Assembly (NCBI GenBank): GCA_934503195.1
Contig: CAKSVM010000017.1
Span: 1 to 43,481, forward strand
Reading direction: 5' to 3'
Origin: an uncultured Eubacteriales bacterium
Lineage (GTDB): Bacteria; Bacillota; Clostridia; Oscillospirales; CAG-272
DNA: 43,481 nucleotides
Shown here: in pieces, positions 15,877 to 24,293 of the stretch
How the letters are laid out: each line of letters begins with the position of its first letter
Position numbering within the stretch: position 1 is the stretch's first letter
Position numbers and translations under genes: made by a program
Notes under the pieces: generated by a model
Databases searched by the model: none
The model's input: the letters and a program-made list of their open reading frames with translations, nothing else
What the model was told of the DNA's origin: nothing

Positions 15877-18639
15877 TTAAACAATCTTTATGGAAACTCC
15901 GGCTCTGAGACCCGATTCGGCGTCGGGAAGAGCCTTTATCGCCGCGCGAAGCTCGGCTTTACCGGGCTTTTCGGGCTTCCATGAGATCGTGAGCGGCTTT
16001 CCGGCCTCGGGATGACCCTCATAGACCTTCTTTCCGTCGATGAAGACCTTCATCTCAGACGCGAAGACTTCCCTGAACGTGATCTCGCAGATTCCCTTCG
16101 ACTCGGGATCCTGTGAGGACGGGATATTGAAGATGTTCCGGATAATCTTCCAGCCGCCCTTGAAGCCGGGACGGATCTGCCATCTGTCGAGTCCGAGCGG
16201 CTCGAAGGAGTTCATGTCGTTGTCGGCAATCTCGATGAGCGCGTCGGGTTCGGACTCGAAGGTTCCGGCCGAGACCGTGAAACCGCCGAGCGAGCGGTTC
16301 GTCGCGGCGTAGATGAAGTTGGGCTTCGGAACGTCGATGACCTGAAGCTCAATCTCGGCCGGCTCAAGGCCTTCTCCGGACGCCTTTACCGCGATCCGCT
16401 TCGCTCCGGCCTTTGACTGGACGAGTGCCTGAGCGTGTCCGGCGAAGAGGCTTCTCATCGGCTCGTGATCGCTCTCGTGGCAGTTCGGGTCGCCGTTTCC
16501 GACGCCGAGGAGGGTCGCGTCGCCGATTATCTCAAAGTGGAGAAGATCCGACGCGGTCTCGACGGTCACGCCGTCCTCGTCGACAACGCTGAAATTGACG
16601 GCGATAGTGTCCATTCCGTCGTTCTTTATCATCTCGCGGTCTGGCTCGATGACGACGCGCTTCGCGGCCTTGGCGGTGACATTCTCGTCAGAAGCGACGG
16701 CGATTCCGCCGTTGTATCCGATCGCGCTTATCTTTCCGGGGACGAATTTCACTTCCCATTCTGCGGGAGCGCAGCAGTCGTTCGCCTTGCGTCCGAGCGA
16801 CTCGCCGTTTAAGAAGAGTTCGACCTCCTCGCAGTTCGACGCGGCCATCACGCGGACGGTCTCGCCATCCGGCCAGTTCCAGTGCGGAAGGAGATGGAGC
16901 ATCGGAACCTTCGTGAAGCAGGCTCTGTTCTGATAGAACGAATCCTTCGCGAAGCCGCAGGTGTCCATGATTCCGAACTGCGAGCCGATCGACGGCCAGT
17001 CGAAGGGAGTCGGCTCTCCGCGGTAGTCAAAGCCTGTCCAGATGAAGATTCCGCCGAACCAGTCGTTTTCGCGCGTGAACTTCCATGTCGTCTTGATGAG
17101 CTGACCCCACGGCACGACCTCCTCGTCGTAGCAGGCGAGAACGTGCTTTTCCTTGTCGGTCTTGTAGCATCCACGGGTCGAGACAGCACTGTTGTTCTCG
17201 GAGCCGACGACCGGATGGGTCGGATAAAGCTCGTGGTAGCGTTTGACGCCGCCCGGGACGTTGTAATTGACTCCGGTGACGTCCATGTATGGAGCCGCGC
17301 CGTCGGCGTTGTCCTGACCGCCGTTCATCGCTCCGGTGAGAAGCCGCGAGTCGTCAAGGCGGAGAACATGGCTTCTCATGCGGCGGAAGATATTCGCGCC
17401 CTCGTGAGTACCCTGCATCGGCTCCTCGTTGAAGAGCGAGTACATGACGACCGACGGATGATTCCGGTCGCGTTTTACCATCGACTCGACGTGCGAAAGC
17501 ACCTCAGGACGCGCCTCAAAGCGGCGGTTTTCGTCCATCACGAGCATTCCAAGCTCGTCGCAGGCGTCAAGCAGAGCGGGAGTCGGCATATTGTGCGAGC
17601 AGCGGTAGGCGTTCGTACCCATCTCCTTGAGTCTGCGGACGCGATAGTACTGAATCGAGTCGGGAACGGCGACTCCGACTCCGGCGTGATCCTGATGGTT
17701 GCAGGTTCCCATGAGCTTTATCGGGCGGCCGTTTAAGAAGAATCCCTTGTCTACGTCAACGCTGAAGGTGCGGAAGCCGATCTTCGTCTGGTCGGCGTCG
17801 ATTTCCTTACCGTCCGAGATAAGCGTGACCTTCGCGGTGTATAATTTCGGGTCGTCAACGTCCCAGCGCGCGGGATCGGTGACCTTAAGCGTGTGGCGGA
17901 TAATCTTCGTCGAGTCGGACGCGCAGATTTCTTCCTCGCCCTCACCCGACGCCACGAGCTTTTCGCCGTCGAAAATCTCGGTCTTTACACGGAACTTTCC
18001 GTCCTCGTATCCGGTGTTCTCGGCCGTCACCTCGGAGACGACGTCCCAGTCGTTCGCGGTGTTTTCGATGAGCTTCGGTTTAATGAAGATTCCGTCGTGC
18101 GCGATGTGGAGCTGTTCCTTGACGAAGAGTCTAACGTGGCGGTAGATTCCCGCGCCCTCATACCACCAGCCCTCGGTGGTCATTCCGTCTATGTAGACCG
18201 CGAGTATATTCGCGCGGTCGCCGAAGAAGGCGCGGTCGGTGATGTCAATGTCGGTCGGGGCGTACGCGCTGAACGAGCGTCCGATGAGCGAGCCGTTGAG
18301 ATAGAATCTCGCCGTGACTGCCGTTCCCTCAAACGAGAGGAAAATATGCTTTCCGGCGTATTCCTCAGGGATTAAGAACGACTTGCGGTACCACGCGTTG
18401 TGGCGGGTCTTGTAGCCGTGAGAGATCAGGTTCTCTGGTCTGAACTCTGTCTCGGTGAAGTAGTCGTGGGGGACGTTCACGACGCGCCATGAGCTGTCGT
18501 CAAAGCCCATGTTCGGGATTCCGCGCTCGTTTCCGGCCTTTGAGGAGGAATAGGAGTCGGAGTGGGTCTTCTGTGCCTCGATCTCACCCTCGCCGGGGAG
18601 AAAACGCCATTCCTTGTCGAGTAAAAATTCGTGTCTCAT
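15877..18639 (-). CDS. glycoside hydrolase family 2 protein, beta-galactosidase type
   Basis: 920 residues, no signal peptide. Domain order fits GH2: sugar-binding jelly roll (about 1-175), immunoglobulin-like domain (about 180-292), TIM-barrel catalytic domain (about 300-600), then C-terminal beta domains of the DUF4982/Ig type. The acid/base region is YSLFNEEP (400-407, Glu405), and the likely nucleophile is Glu481 in VVGSENNSAVSTRG. Ligand-site motifs NHQDHAGVG and YRCSHNMP are conserved. The enzyme should cleave beta-galactosides or related non-reducing residues inside the cell. It follows the DUF4097 gene by 59 bases with no clear promoter of its own, so it may be read from upstream. Exact sugar specificity is not visible. 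Confidence 0.9.
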   Translation of the reverse strand: MRHEFLLDKEWRFLPGEGEIEAQKTHSDSYSSSKAGNERGIPNMGFDDSSWRVVNVPHDYFTETEFRPENLISHGYKTRHNAWYRKSFLIPEEYAGKHIFLSFEGTAVTARFYLNGSLIGRSFSAYAPTDIDITDRAFFGDRANILAVYIDGMTTEGWWYEGAGIYRHVRLFVKEQLHIAHDGIFIKPKLIENTANDWDVVSEVTAENTGYEDGKFRVKTEIFDGEKLVASGEGEEEICASDSTKIIRHTLKVTDPARWDVDDPKLYTAKVTLISDGKEIDADQTKIGFRTFSVDVDKGFFLNGRPIKLMGTCNHQDHAGVGVAVPDSIQYYRVRRLKEMGTNAYRCSHNMPTPALLDACDELGMLVMDENRRFEARPEVLSHVESMVKRDRNHPSVVMYSLFNEEPMQGTHEGANIFRRMRSHVLRLDDSRLLTGAMNGGQDNADGAAPYMDVTGVNYNVPGGVKRYHELYPTHPVVGSENNSAVSTRGCYKTDKEKHVLACYDEEVVPWGQLIKTTWKFTRENDWFGGIFIWTGFDYRGEPTPFDWPSIGSQFGIMDTCGFAKDSFYQNRACFTKVPMLHLLPHWNWPDGETVRVMAASNCEEVELFLNGESLGRKANDCCAPAEWEVKFVPGKISAIGYNGGIAVASDENVTAKAAKRVVIEPDREMIKNDGMDTIAVNFSVVDEDGVTVETASDLLHFEIIGDATLLGVGNGDPNCHESDHEPMRSLFAGHAQALVQSKAGAKRIAVKASGEGLEPAEIELQVIDVPKPNFIYAATNRSLGGFTVSAGTFESEPDALIEIADNDMNSFEPLGLDRWQIRPGFKGGWKIIRNIFNIPSSQDPESKGICEITFREVFASEMKVFIDGKKVYEGHPEAGKPLTISWKPEKPGKAELRAAIKALPDAESGLRAGVSIKIV

Positions 18640-18698
18640 TTTGTACCTTCCTTAAATAAATAATAATATTCAGAGGATCACGCGCTTTCACGCTGACC

Positions 18699-19625
18699 TT
18701 AATATTCGCTTGTCATGTTGGAGTTAAGGGTTATGCCGCCTTTCGTGACGTTGATCTCATACTTCGAGTCGGTCGGGAGCGAGGTTTCCTCATAGAATCC
18801 GCCCTTGTCGGCTCCATCGATTTTCACCGAGCCGACCCCGGTGAAGAGATTCAGATTGTAATACGAGAGGTCGTCGCGGCAGCCGAAGTTGAAATCGCCC
18901 TCGCCGATCTCGGCGGAAAGCTTTCTCACGGCCGTCGTGATAAGCTCCGAATCGCCCTTCTTGTGGGTTATCTTAAGATCGGCGATCGCGCAGTCGTCGA
19001 TTATGAGCTTTCCGTTTTCAAGCTCAAGCACCGCGGCCGAGTCGGTCGTGATTTTCTGAAGCGTGAGATTTCCGTTTCCGATTGTCACGTTGTAGTCGGA
19101 GCGCGAGGAGTTGTCCTTTATCGTGACGTCGCCCTTTTCTATCTTGCAGTCGAAGACGTTTACCGGAAGCTCGTCGGTGACGTAGACGTTGATCGTTTTC
19201 GGACGGTCATGTATATTATAGTAGTTCACGAGACTGCGCAGTCCCTTGAAATTGAAGACAAGCGACGCCATGTCGGTGATCTGCGAGAAATCCGAGTTGT
19301 TGCTGACCGTGAGAATCCGGTTTGAGCTTGAAAACTCATACATTCCCTCGGGGAAGTTGACAAGCTCGATATAAGCCTTTGACGAGCCGCCGATTATGTT
19401 GACGGTCGCTTCCTTGACGTTTATCGAGATCTTGCCGATGCTGTCCTCGTCATATTCATATCTGTAGAGATAATCCTCGTCCTTCGAGGCGGTTCCGGCG
19501 AGGATGTCGATTCCCTCAGACGCGGCCTTGCTCTGCCCGATTCTCATGCAGGCATAGCCGCCGACGCAGAAGAGGATTGAGATCACGAGAAAAATTATCG
19601 AAGCGGGTTTCACAGCTTTGCACAC
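18699..19625 (-). CDS. DUF4097-family beta-strand repeat protein, membrane-anchored
   Basis: 308 residues. One N-terminal membrane segment (ASIIFLVISILFCVGGYACM, about 8-28) is followed by an exported, repetitive beta-strand region (about 60-290) with short turns such as INVKEATVNIIGG, CKIEKGDVTIKDN, LELENGKLIIDD and AEIGEGDFNFG, as in the DUF4097 adhesin-like family. The function of the family is not established; it commonly neighbours DUF1700 proteins and may belong to an envelope-stress module. Its start overlaps the end of the DUF1700 gene by 16 bases, a sign of translational coupling. Confidence 0.82.
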   Translation of the reverse strand: MCKAVKPASIIFLVISILFCVGGYACMRIGQSKAASEGIDILAGTASKDEDYLYRYEYDEDSIGKISINVKEATVNIIGGSSKAYIELVNFPEGMYEFSSSNRILTVSNNSDFSQITDMASLVFNFKGLRSLVNYYNIHDRPKTINVYVTDELPVNVFDCKIEKGDVTIKDNSSRSDYNVTIGNGNLTLQKITTDSAAVLELENGKLIIDDCAIADLKITHKKGDSELITTAVRKLSAEIGEGDFNFGCRDDLSYYNLNLFTGVGSVKIDGADKGGFYEETSLPTDSKYEINVTKGGITLNSNMTSEY

Positions 19626-20485
19626 TCCTTTCTGAGAAATCCGAAGAGGACGCGTATTCTTCCGCAGATGTAACGGAAGAGTCTGCCCCAGAGACGCATT
19701 ATGAGCGGAAGAAGCCTTATCGCGAAGTTATAGAGAAGAATCCCCGCGAACATGACAACGCTTCCGATCATGATTCCGAGTCCCAGCTCGTAGAGTCCGA
19801 TCGGGACGACCGAGAAGAGCTGCGAGATTCCGTAGATTATCCCGACAAGCGCGAGAGCCGTTCCGACCGCCGCGCCGCAGACAAGAAGCGCGATCGAGCC
19901 GATGATGAGTCCCAGAAGCCCGAGCCAGCCCCCCGCGAAGACCGCGATCCCCGCCAGCGCGAGCGGCAGCGTGATCGGGAGACTGACCGCGCAGAGAACC
20001 CAGAAGATCGTGCCGCTCGGCGAAGGCTCCTCGTCTATGTATTCGGGCGGACGGTTTTCGTGAGATTCGCCGTCATATTCTTCTGAGAGCGCGGGATCGT
20101 CTTCGGGCGTCTGACCGGACATTTCCACCGCCTGCCCCGGGGCGGGGGATCCGGATTCATTCCGGTCGTCGGGGCTTTTGGGAGCCTCTTTGACGCCGAC
20201 GTCCCGGGACGCGTCCCCACCCTGATCCTTCACCCGGTCGACGGTCAGTGTCCGCTCGGCGAGCCGGTTGATCTCGTCGTAACGCTCGGAGACCTGCTCG
20301 GCGATATTGTCGGCGATACGGTCGATGTCGCTTAAAAGCTCCGGAGTGGCGTTTTCGGGGTCATTCACCATCCGGTCGTAGAATCGGTCAAAGCGTTCGA
20401 GATAGGGCGCGATGTCGGTTTCGGAAATGTCGCGTTCGATGAGCGCGGCGTGGAGCTTTTCGAGGAAATCCTGCTTGTCTGTCAT
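19610..20485 (-). CDS. DUF1700-family membrane protein
   Basis: 291 residues. The N-terminus (KQDFLEKLHAALIERDIS, then YLERFDRFYDRM, about 4-75) is the helical DUF1700 domain. A charged, Pro/Glu-rich linker (about 75-155) leads to four hydrophobic segments (about 158-270) containing TIFWVLCAVSLPITL and VVMFAGILLYNFAIRLLPLI. The partner DUF4097 gene overlaps its end by 16 bases. In many Firmicutes a PadR-type regulator precedes this pair; none is here. The divergent trmB promoter region lies upstream. Confidence 0.82.
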   Translation of the reverse strand: MTDKQDFLEKLHAALIERDISETDIAPYLERFDRFYDRMVNDPENATPELLSDIDRIADNIAEQVSERYDEINRLAERTLTVDRVKDQGGDASRDVGVKEAPKSPDDRNESGSPAPGQAVEMSGQTPEDDPALSEEYDGESHENRPPEYIDEEPSPSGTIFWVLCAVSLPITLPLALAGIAVFAGGWLGLLGLIIGSIALLVCGAAVGTALALVGIIYGISQLFSVVPIGLYELGLGIMIGSVVMFAGILLYNFAIRLLPLIMRLWGRLFRYICGRIRVLFGFLRKECAKL

Positions 20486-20538
20486 CTTGTTACATCACCT
20501 TCCTGTATTTTTATGCTGAAATTCCGAAAAATTTTCAA

Positions 20539-20574
20539 ATTATACTTCAAATCCGTCCTCATGTGTGGTATAAT
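20539..20574 (+). promoter_or_regulatory. divergent promoter region of trmB and DUF1700 gene
   Basis: Plus strand: TTCAAA (20546-20551), 17-base spacer, TATAAT (20569-20574) preceded by TGG, pointing at trmB with a leader of about 70 bases. Minus strand: a TATAAT at 20544-20539 points at the DUF1700 gene, but its -35 is poor. Confidence 0.6.
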
Positions 20575-20652
20575 ATTCTGTAACGAACTCTTCGGAGGCG
20601 GGACTTCTGACCTCACAAGTATATTATAACAAAAAAAGGAGCAAATTGCAAT

Positions 20653-21303
20653 ATGCGAATGCGAAAAAAAAAACACGGAGCCGAAAGAATTGAAGCGTGT
20701 TCCGAGCTTATTATACAAAACACGGTGATTTCCACCGAAAACAGCCCGGAAATTTTCAAAAATGACAAAAATTTACAAGGAACACTCTGGCTTGAAATCG
20801 GCTGCGGAAAGGGCGACTTTGTCTGCGGCATGGCCGGGAGACATCCCGACGTGAATTTCATCGCGCTCGAACGCATCCCCGACGTCGCTATGCTCGCGAT
20901 GGAGAAATGCAAATCGCGTGAGCTCACGAACGTCAGATTCATAATCGGAAACGTGGCGAAGCTCTGGGACGTCTTCTCCGACCACTCGGTCGACCGGATT
21001 TACCTCAACTTCTCGGATCCGTGGCCGAAGGCCGGACACGCGAAGCGCAGACTCACCCACCGCGATTTCCTTGAACAGTACAAGCGGATCCTGAAGCCGG
21101 GCGGCGCGATCTTCTTCAAGACCGACAACCGCGGACTCTTTGACTTTTCGCTTGACGAGTTCCGCGAGTGCGGCTTCAGACTCGAAAACCTCACCTACGA
21201 TCTCCATAACAGCGAATACAACGCCGACAACATCGAGACCGAGTACGAGCGCAATTTCTCGGCCAAGGGCTTTTCGATAAACTGCGTCGAGGCGTGGCTC
21301 TGA
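20653..21303 (+). CDS. trmB: tRNA (guanine-N7-)-methyltransferase
   Basis: 216 residues, normal TrmB length. The start MRMRKKK matches the conserved basic N-terminus, and AAAAAGGAG lies upstream of the ATG. The SAM-binding motif is EIGCGKGDF (48-56). The TrmB hallmark is FSDPWPKAGHAKRRL (120-134), where the family usually has FPDPWPK. The C-terminal TEYERNF-x3-G motif is also present. It methylates G46 in the tRNA variable loop. It begins a plus-strand run with a solute-binding lipoprotein, an ATPase and a small lipoprotein, an unusual setting for a tRNA modification gene. Confidence 0.95.
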   Translation: MRMRKKKHGAERIEACSELIIQNTVISTENSPEIFKNDKNLQGTLWLEIGCGKGDFVCGMAGRHPDVNFIALERIPDVAMLAMEKCKSRELTNVRFIIGNVAKLWDVFSDHSVDRIYLNFSDPWPKAGHAKRRLTHRDFLEQYKRILKPGGAIFFKTDNRGLFDFSLDEFRECGFRLENLTYDLHNSEYNADNIETEYERNFSAKGFSINCVEAWL

Positions 21304-21390
21304 CGTCCTGTCTTATACATAAGACGAAATATTGTAAGTTTTGTTCCCGCGAAAGAGCGGAATTTTCAAAAAACAGAGGAAAAATCCGAA

Positions 21391-22866
21391 ATGAAACGAA
21401 AAAACGTGAGACTTGTGACGGCCGCGCTCGTTCTGACGCTGTCGCTTGCGCAGACCTCCTGCGGCTTCATAGTCTTCAACCATCCGGAGGATACGACCGA
21501 TCTTCCCGACGACACGACCGCGCCGGGTACCGAAACCACGGCTCCTCCCGAAACCGATCCGCCAGAGACGACCCCGCCCCGCGATCTGCGCGCCGAGTCG
21601 GAGGAAAGACTCGGAAACCTTGTATACCGTGATCTCAGCGCGTCGAGCGTCATTGTCGCGACGGCGGTTGACGGACGGCTTATCTGCCCGTCGGGCGAGA
21701 CCGACAGCGAGGTCGTCGCCGCCAGAACCCTCATGACCCGCGCGGTCGAGGAAAAATACCGCACGAAGATCATCGCGAACCCGGTCGACGCCGCCGCGAT
21801 GCTCGCCGACGCCAAGGCGGCCTACGCGTCGGATATGTACTACGCCGATCTCCTCGCGATCCCGCAGAATATGGTCGGAGCCTTCTACGCCGCCGGGATT
21901 CTCGCGAATATGTACAGCCTGCCGTTCACCGATTATTCGCGCGAATACTATTCCGAAAGCCTTAACCGCGCGGCGATACTCGGCGATTCGCTTCTCGCCG
22001 TCTCGGGAGCCGCGACCTCTGACCCGGATGGGCTTTCCTGTGTCTACTTCAACCGCGGGCTTGTGGAGGAAGATCTCTATTCGCTCGTGAAGTCGGGCGG
22101 CTGGACGCTCGAAAAGTACGCCGAGACCGCGAAGGCCGCTTCGTCGATTGACGGAGTCTCGGGTCACAGCTCGGACTCTGACCGCGCGGAATATATCGAC
22201 AGGATCGCCGCGTCGATGGGACTCATCTACGTGACGAACGCGAAGGGACAGCTTCCGACGCTCGATTATATGGACGACTACTCAATGTCAGCCAGAGCCG
22301 GTAATGTCGTCGATAAATTATATTCGCTGATCTTTTCGGACAACACCTATCTCCAGAGCGGCGCGTATGACGATTTCGGTTCGGGAAAGCTCGCGCTTTT
22401 CACCGGAAAGCTCTCGCGCGCGGCCGACCTCGCCGACTCGAAGACAAAGTGGGGAATCCTCCCGATGCCGAAGTTCGACGACGCGCAGACCGATTATTAT
22501 TCGCCGATCTCGTCCGACACCCCGGTCTTCTGCGCGCTTTCAAACACTCCGAACGCCGAGACCTCGGGGCTGATTCTCGAAGCCCTGAACGCCGCGTCTT
22601 ACGGCTATATCGAGGACATATACTTCTCAACCCTGCGCGATTATTATCTGCGCGACAATCAGTCGGTCAATATGCTCGGAATCATTCTCGAAAATCCTTC
22701 CTCCGACTTCACGGCCATGATGTCGTCGGGATTTGATAATCTCGCCCCGGCGTCGTACGAGGCGGTTCGCTCGGCCGTGACGTCGTCTTCCTCGCTGACA
22801 GCCATCTATAACCGTTACGCCGCGGCGGCCGAGCGGGAACTCGCGTCGTCGACTGTGATCTACTGA
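21391..22866 (+). CDS. extracellular solute-binding lipoprotein, divergent member
   Basis: 491 residues. Lipobox AQTSC puts the lipidated Cys at 24. A long Thr/Pro/Asp-rich linker (about 30-65) holds the body away from the membrane. It is a more distant paralogue of the three other binding proteins here: KSGGWTLEKYAE corresponds to REGKWTxD, and PMPKFDDAQTDYY to PxPKYDENQ, while the DDAxYxRN motif is not kept. It is expected to bind a carbohydrate-like ligand outside the membrane. It lies 87 bases after trmB, a gap that contains a GTCTTAT/ATAAGAC stem near 21309, and 3 bases before the ATPase gene. Confidence 0.82.
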   Translation: MKRKNVRLVTAALVLTLSLAQTSCGFIVFNHPEDTTDLPDDTTAPGTETTAPPETDPPETTPPRDLRAESEERLGNLVYRDLSASSVIVATAVDGRLICPSGETDSEVVAARTLMTRAVEEKYRTKIIANPVDAAAMLADAKAAYASDMYYADLLAIPQNMVGAFYAAGILANMYSLPFTDYSREYYSESLNRAAILGDSLLAVSGAATSDPDGLSCVYFNRGLVEEDLYSLVKSGGWTLEKYAETAKAASSIDGVSGHSSDSDRAEYIDRIAASMGLIYVTNAKGQLPTLDYMDDYSMSARAGNVVDKLYSLIFSDNTYLQSGAYDDFGSGKLALFTGKLSRAADLADSKTKWGILPMPKFDDAQTDYYSPISSDTPVFCALSNTPNAETSGLILEALNAASYGYIEDIYFSTLRDYYLRDNQSVNMLGIILENPSSDFTAMMSSGFDNLAPASYEAVRSAVTSSSSLTAIYNRYAAAAERELASSTVIY

Positions 22867-22869
22867 CAA

Positions 22870-23625
22870 ATGGGACGCTACGTGAACGCCGTCTCGCTCT
22901 GCCGCGAGACTCTGGAGAATTTCCACTTCCCCGCGGGCGAGGGATATATAAAGAATCTTCCGGTCGTGAGGCATCTTGACAGACTGGAGTTTGCCGACGT
23001 GACCTTCATCGTCGGCGAGAACGGCACCGGAAAGTCGACGCTGACCGAGGCGATCGCGATTCTCTGCGGCTTCAACGCCGAGGGCGGTTCGAGGAATTTC
23101 GACTTTTCTACCCGGCGTTCGCATTCGATGCTGGCGGATTTTCTGCGGATCGAGCGCACGTTAAAGCGTCCGCGCGACGGATATTTTCTGCGCGCCGAGA
23201 GCTTTTACAACGTCGCGACCGAGATTGAGAATCTCGATAACCAGCCTGCGGCGTCGCCGAAGCTGATCTCGGGCTACGGCGGGAGATCGCTTCACGAAAT
23301 GTCGCACGGCGAGAGCTTCTTCGCGCTGATGACGAACCGGTTTCTCGGAAACGGACTCTATATCCTCGACGAGCCTGAGGCCGCGCTCTCGGCGTCAAGG
23401 GTAATGGCGATGCTGACTCTGACGCACGATCTCTGCGAGAGGGAATCGCAGTTCATCATCTCGACCCACTCGCCGATTCTGCTGGCCTATCCGGGCGCGA
23501 GGATCTACGAGCTTCGCGAGGACTCAATCGCCGAGGTGACCTACCGCGAAACTTCGGCTTTCCGCACGATGAAGCAGTTTCTCGACCAGCCCGAGCGGAT
23601 GGCGAAGTACCTGACTTCGGATTAA
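22870..23625 (+). CDS. AAA/ABC-type ATPase (SMC-like head, no membrane part)
   Basis: 251 residues. Walker A GENGTGKST is at 49-57, an ABC-like signature SHGES at 145-149, Walker B LYILDEPEAAL at 163-173 and a switch-like STHSP at 199-203. This is the AAA_15/AAA_21 type of stand-alone ATPase related to SMC and OLD heads rather than a transporter subunit: it lacks the helical spacing of importer ATPases. The start is three bases after the upstream stop. Function unknown; the family includes predicted nucleases' partners and toxin-like proteins, but no nuclease is nearby. Do not read it as the ATPase of the adjacent binding protein. Confidence 0.82.
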   Translation: MGRYVNAVSLCRETLENFHFPAGEGYIKNLPVVRHLDRLEFADVTFIVGENGTGKSTLTEAIAILCGFNAEGGSRNFDFSTRRSHSMLADFLRIERTLKRPRDGYFLRAESFYNVATEIENLDNQPAASPKLISGYGGRSLHEMSHGESFFALMTNRFLGNGLYILDEPEAALSASRVMAMLTLTHDLCERESQFIISTHSPILLAYPGARIYELREDSIAEVTYRETSAFRTMKQFLDQPERMAKYLTSD

Positions 23626-23636
23626 AGGAGCGTCAT

Positions 23637-24008
23637 ATGAAAAAAGCGTCATTCATTCTGCTTGTCATAATCTGCCTGCTGTTTTCCGGATGCCAAAGCT
23701 CGGTCGCCGGGAAGGTCTACACCTATGAAAAGGAGGGCTTCGGCGGCGATTTCATAGTAACGATAGACGAGGACGGCACCTTTACCTACTACGAGGGCGG
23801 CTTCAGCAGCTACATTGGAATCGGAAGCTGGGAGGTCGACGGAAAGACGCTTCACCTTTCGGACACCGGACTCAGTGACCGGACGCGGAATTATTATTTC
23901 AGGATCGAAGGCGGCTCGCTTGTCTTTGACGCCGGAAGGTCGGATCGCTTCACGTACATGAAAATCCCCGATGGCGGAAGATTTTTGCCCTCCGAGGAGA
24001 CCGGATAA
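23637..24008 (+). CDS. small lipoprotein of unknown function
   Basis: 123 residues. Hydrophobic leader and lipobox LFSGC give a lipidated Cys at 19. The mature part is beta-rich: YTYEKEGFGGDFIVTIDEDG, then GIGSWEVDGKTLHL, GGSLVFDAG and SDRFTYMKI. This looks like a small beta-barrel or lipocalin-like fold of the kind seen in short META/DUF-type lipoproteins, but no family can be named. AAAGGAG precedes the ATG, 11 bases after the ATPase gene. Confidence 0.72.
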   Translation: MKKASFILLVIICLLFSGCQSSVAGKVYTYEKEGFGGDFIVTIDEDGTFTYYEGGFSSYIGIGSWEVDGKTLHLSDTGLSDRTRNYYFRIEGGSLVFDAGRSDRFTYMKIPDGGRFLPSEETG

Positions 24009-24099
24009 GTTCAGAAATCCGACCTGTTTTACGTTTTTTTGTAGATTTCCGGACGAATTCCGACCTTGACGGCTTTTTGCGCCGGAAAAAAGTTTATAA

Positions 24100-24154
24100 A
24101 TCCGCCCATGTCGGGACTTCAAAAGATGAAAACCGACCGGGGCGGATATTTTTT
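24100..24154 (+). terminator. long-stem terminator after the trmB unit
   Basis: ATCCGCCC (24100-24107) pairs with GGGCGGAT (24140-24147), with an inner TCGG/CCGA pairing (24111-24114 with 24133-24136) and a following ATTTTTTCG. The long loop makes it less canonical; it could also be a structured leader of a downstream gene. The rest of 24009-24231 shows no gene. Confidence 0.55.
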
Positions 24155-24231
24155 CGTCTTGTTGACGGTTTTGACGTGCGCGAGACGTGAAAAACAGTGC
24201 GTAACGGACAAAAAATATCGTGAAAAAGCAC

Positions 24232-24260
24232 TTGACGAACCGGAAAATACATGGTATAAT
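24232..24260 (+). promoter_or_regulatory. sigma-A promoter for the dehydrogenase-to-flavoprotein gene run
   Basis: TTGACG (24232-24237), 17-base spacer, TATAAT (24255-24260), preceded by TGG. It is the only strong promoter seen before the run of genes ending at 31069. Confidence 0.85.
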
Positions 24261-24293
24261 CTATATAATAAATTCAGAAAGGATATGAGTCTA

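Noticed and set aside
22870..23625. ATPase read as the energy subunit of the adjacent binding protein
   Set aside because: It has SMC/AAA-type signature and switch motifs, no importer-type C-terminal domain, and no permease beside it.
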